This document shows positions 7,067 through 7,087 of a DNA stretch of 7,087 nt, piece after piece. Origin of the DNA: Microcaldota archaeon (lineage in GTDB: Archaea > Micrarchaeota > Micrarchaeia > Norongarragalinales > WALN01); NCBI GenBank assembly GCA_015522865.1, contig WALN01000006.1, forward strand, positions 1 through 7,087. The letters run 5' to 3'. Below the pieces are notes generated by a model that was given only the letters and a program-made list of their open reading frames with translations, did not search any database and was not told the DNA's origin. Made by a program: the position numbers and the translations under genes. The stretch's first letter is position 1. Every line of letters starts with the position of its first letter.

Positions 7067-7087
7067 AAAAAAGCACCAAATTAATAT

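Overview
The window looks archaeal. It carries a two-ring Cdc48/VAT-type AAA ATPase, an NFACT-R (RqcH/NEMF-family) protein, several class III (archaeal type IV pilin-like) signal peptides of the form [KR]-[GA]-Q-x-S-x-E, ribosome-binding sites of the GGTGAT/GGAGGT type, and TATA-like boxes about 25 bases before start codons. The DNA is A+T-rich and tightly packed, with overlapping genes and no stretch over 80 bases without a gene. Small genome style and many class III signal peptides would fit a DPANN-type archaeon (Micrarchaeota/Diapherotrites-like) or a Methanococcus-like euryarchaeon; the sequence alone does not let me choose.

Left part (1-3085): surface and pilus genes. A secreted, membrane-anchored protein runs off the left edge on the minus strand. 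It diverges from a four-gene plus-strand operon (754-2473) whose members all overlap by 4 to 20 bases. Each starts with a pilin-like hydrophobic helix. Facing it, a minus-strand pair (3085-2468) encodes a 55-residue mini-pilin and a 139-residue pilin-like protein. The two operons converge with their last 6 bases overlapping. Together they encode six probable pilins or minor pilins, with signal motifs grading from canonical Q-x-S-x-E to F-x-S-x-D and to one lacking the acidic residue. One of them appears to start with the rare codon ATT. No assembly ATPase, platform protein or prepilin peptidase is present, so the machinery must be encoded elsewhere.

Right part (3134-7087): protein quality control, all on the minus strand. 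In order of transcription there is an NFACT-R protein (coiled coil plus NFACT-R, possibly cut by the right edge), then a promoter gap, then an operon of Cdc48, a 134-residue two-helix membrane protein, and an M50 site-2-type intramembrane metalloprotease. The last three are separated by 12 bases and by an ATGA overlap, which suggests coupled translation. An inferred joint role is unfolding and cleavage of membrane or stalled-ribosome substrates. The NFACT/Cdc48 pairing recalls the eukaryotic ribosome quality control complex, in which NEMF/Rqc2 and Cdc48 act together.

I see no tRNA, rRNA, CRISPR array, insertion sequence or attachment site.
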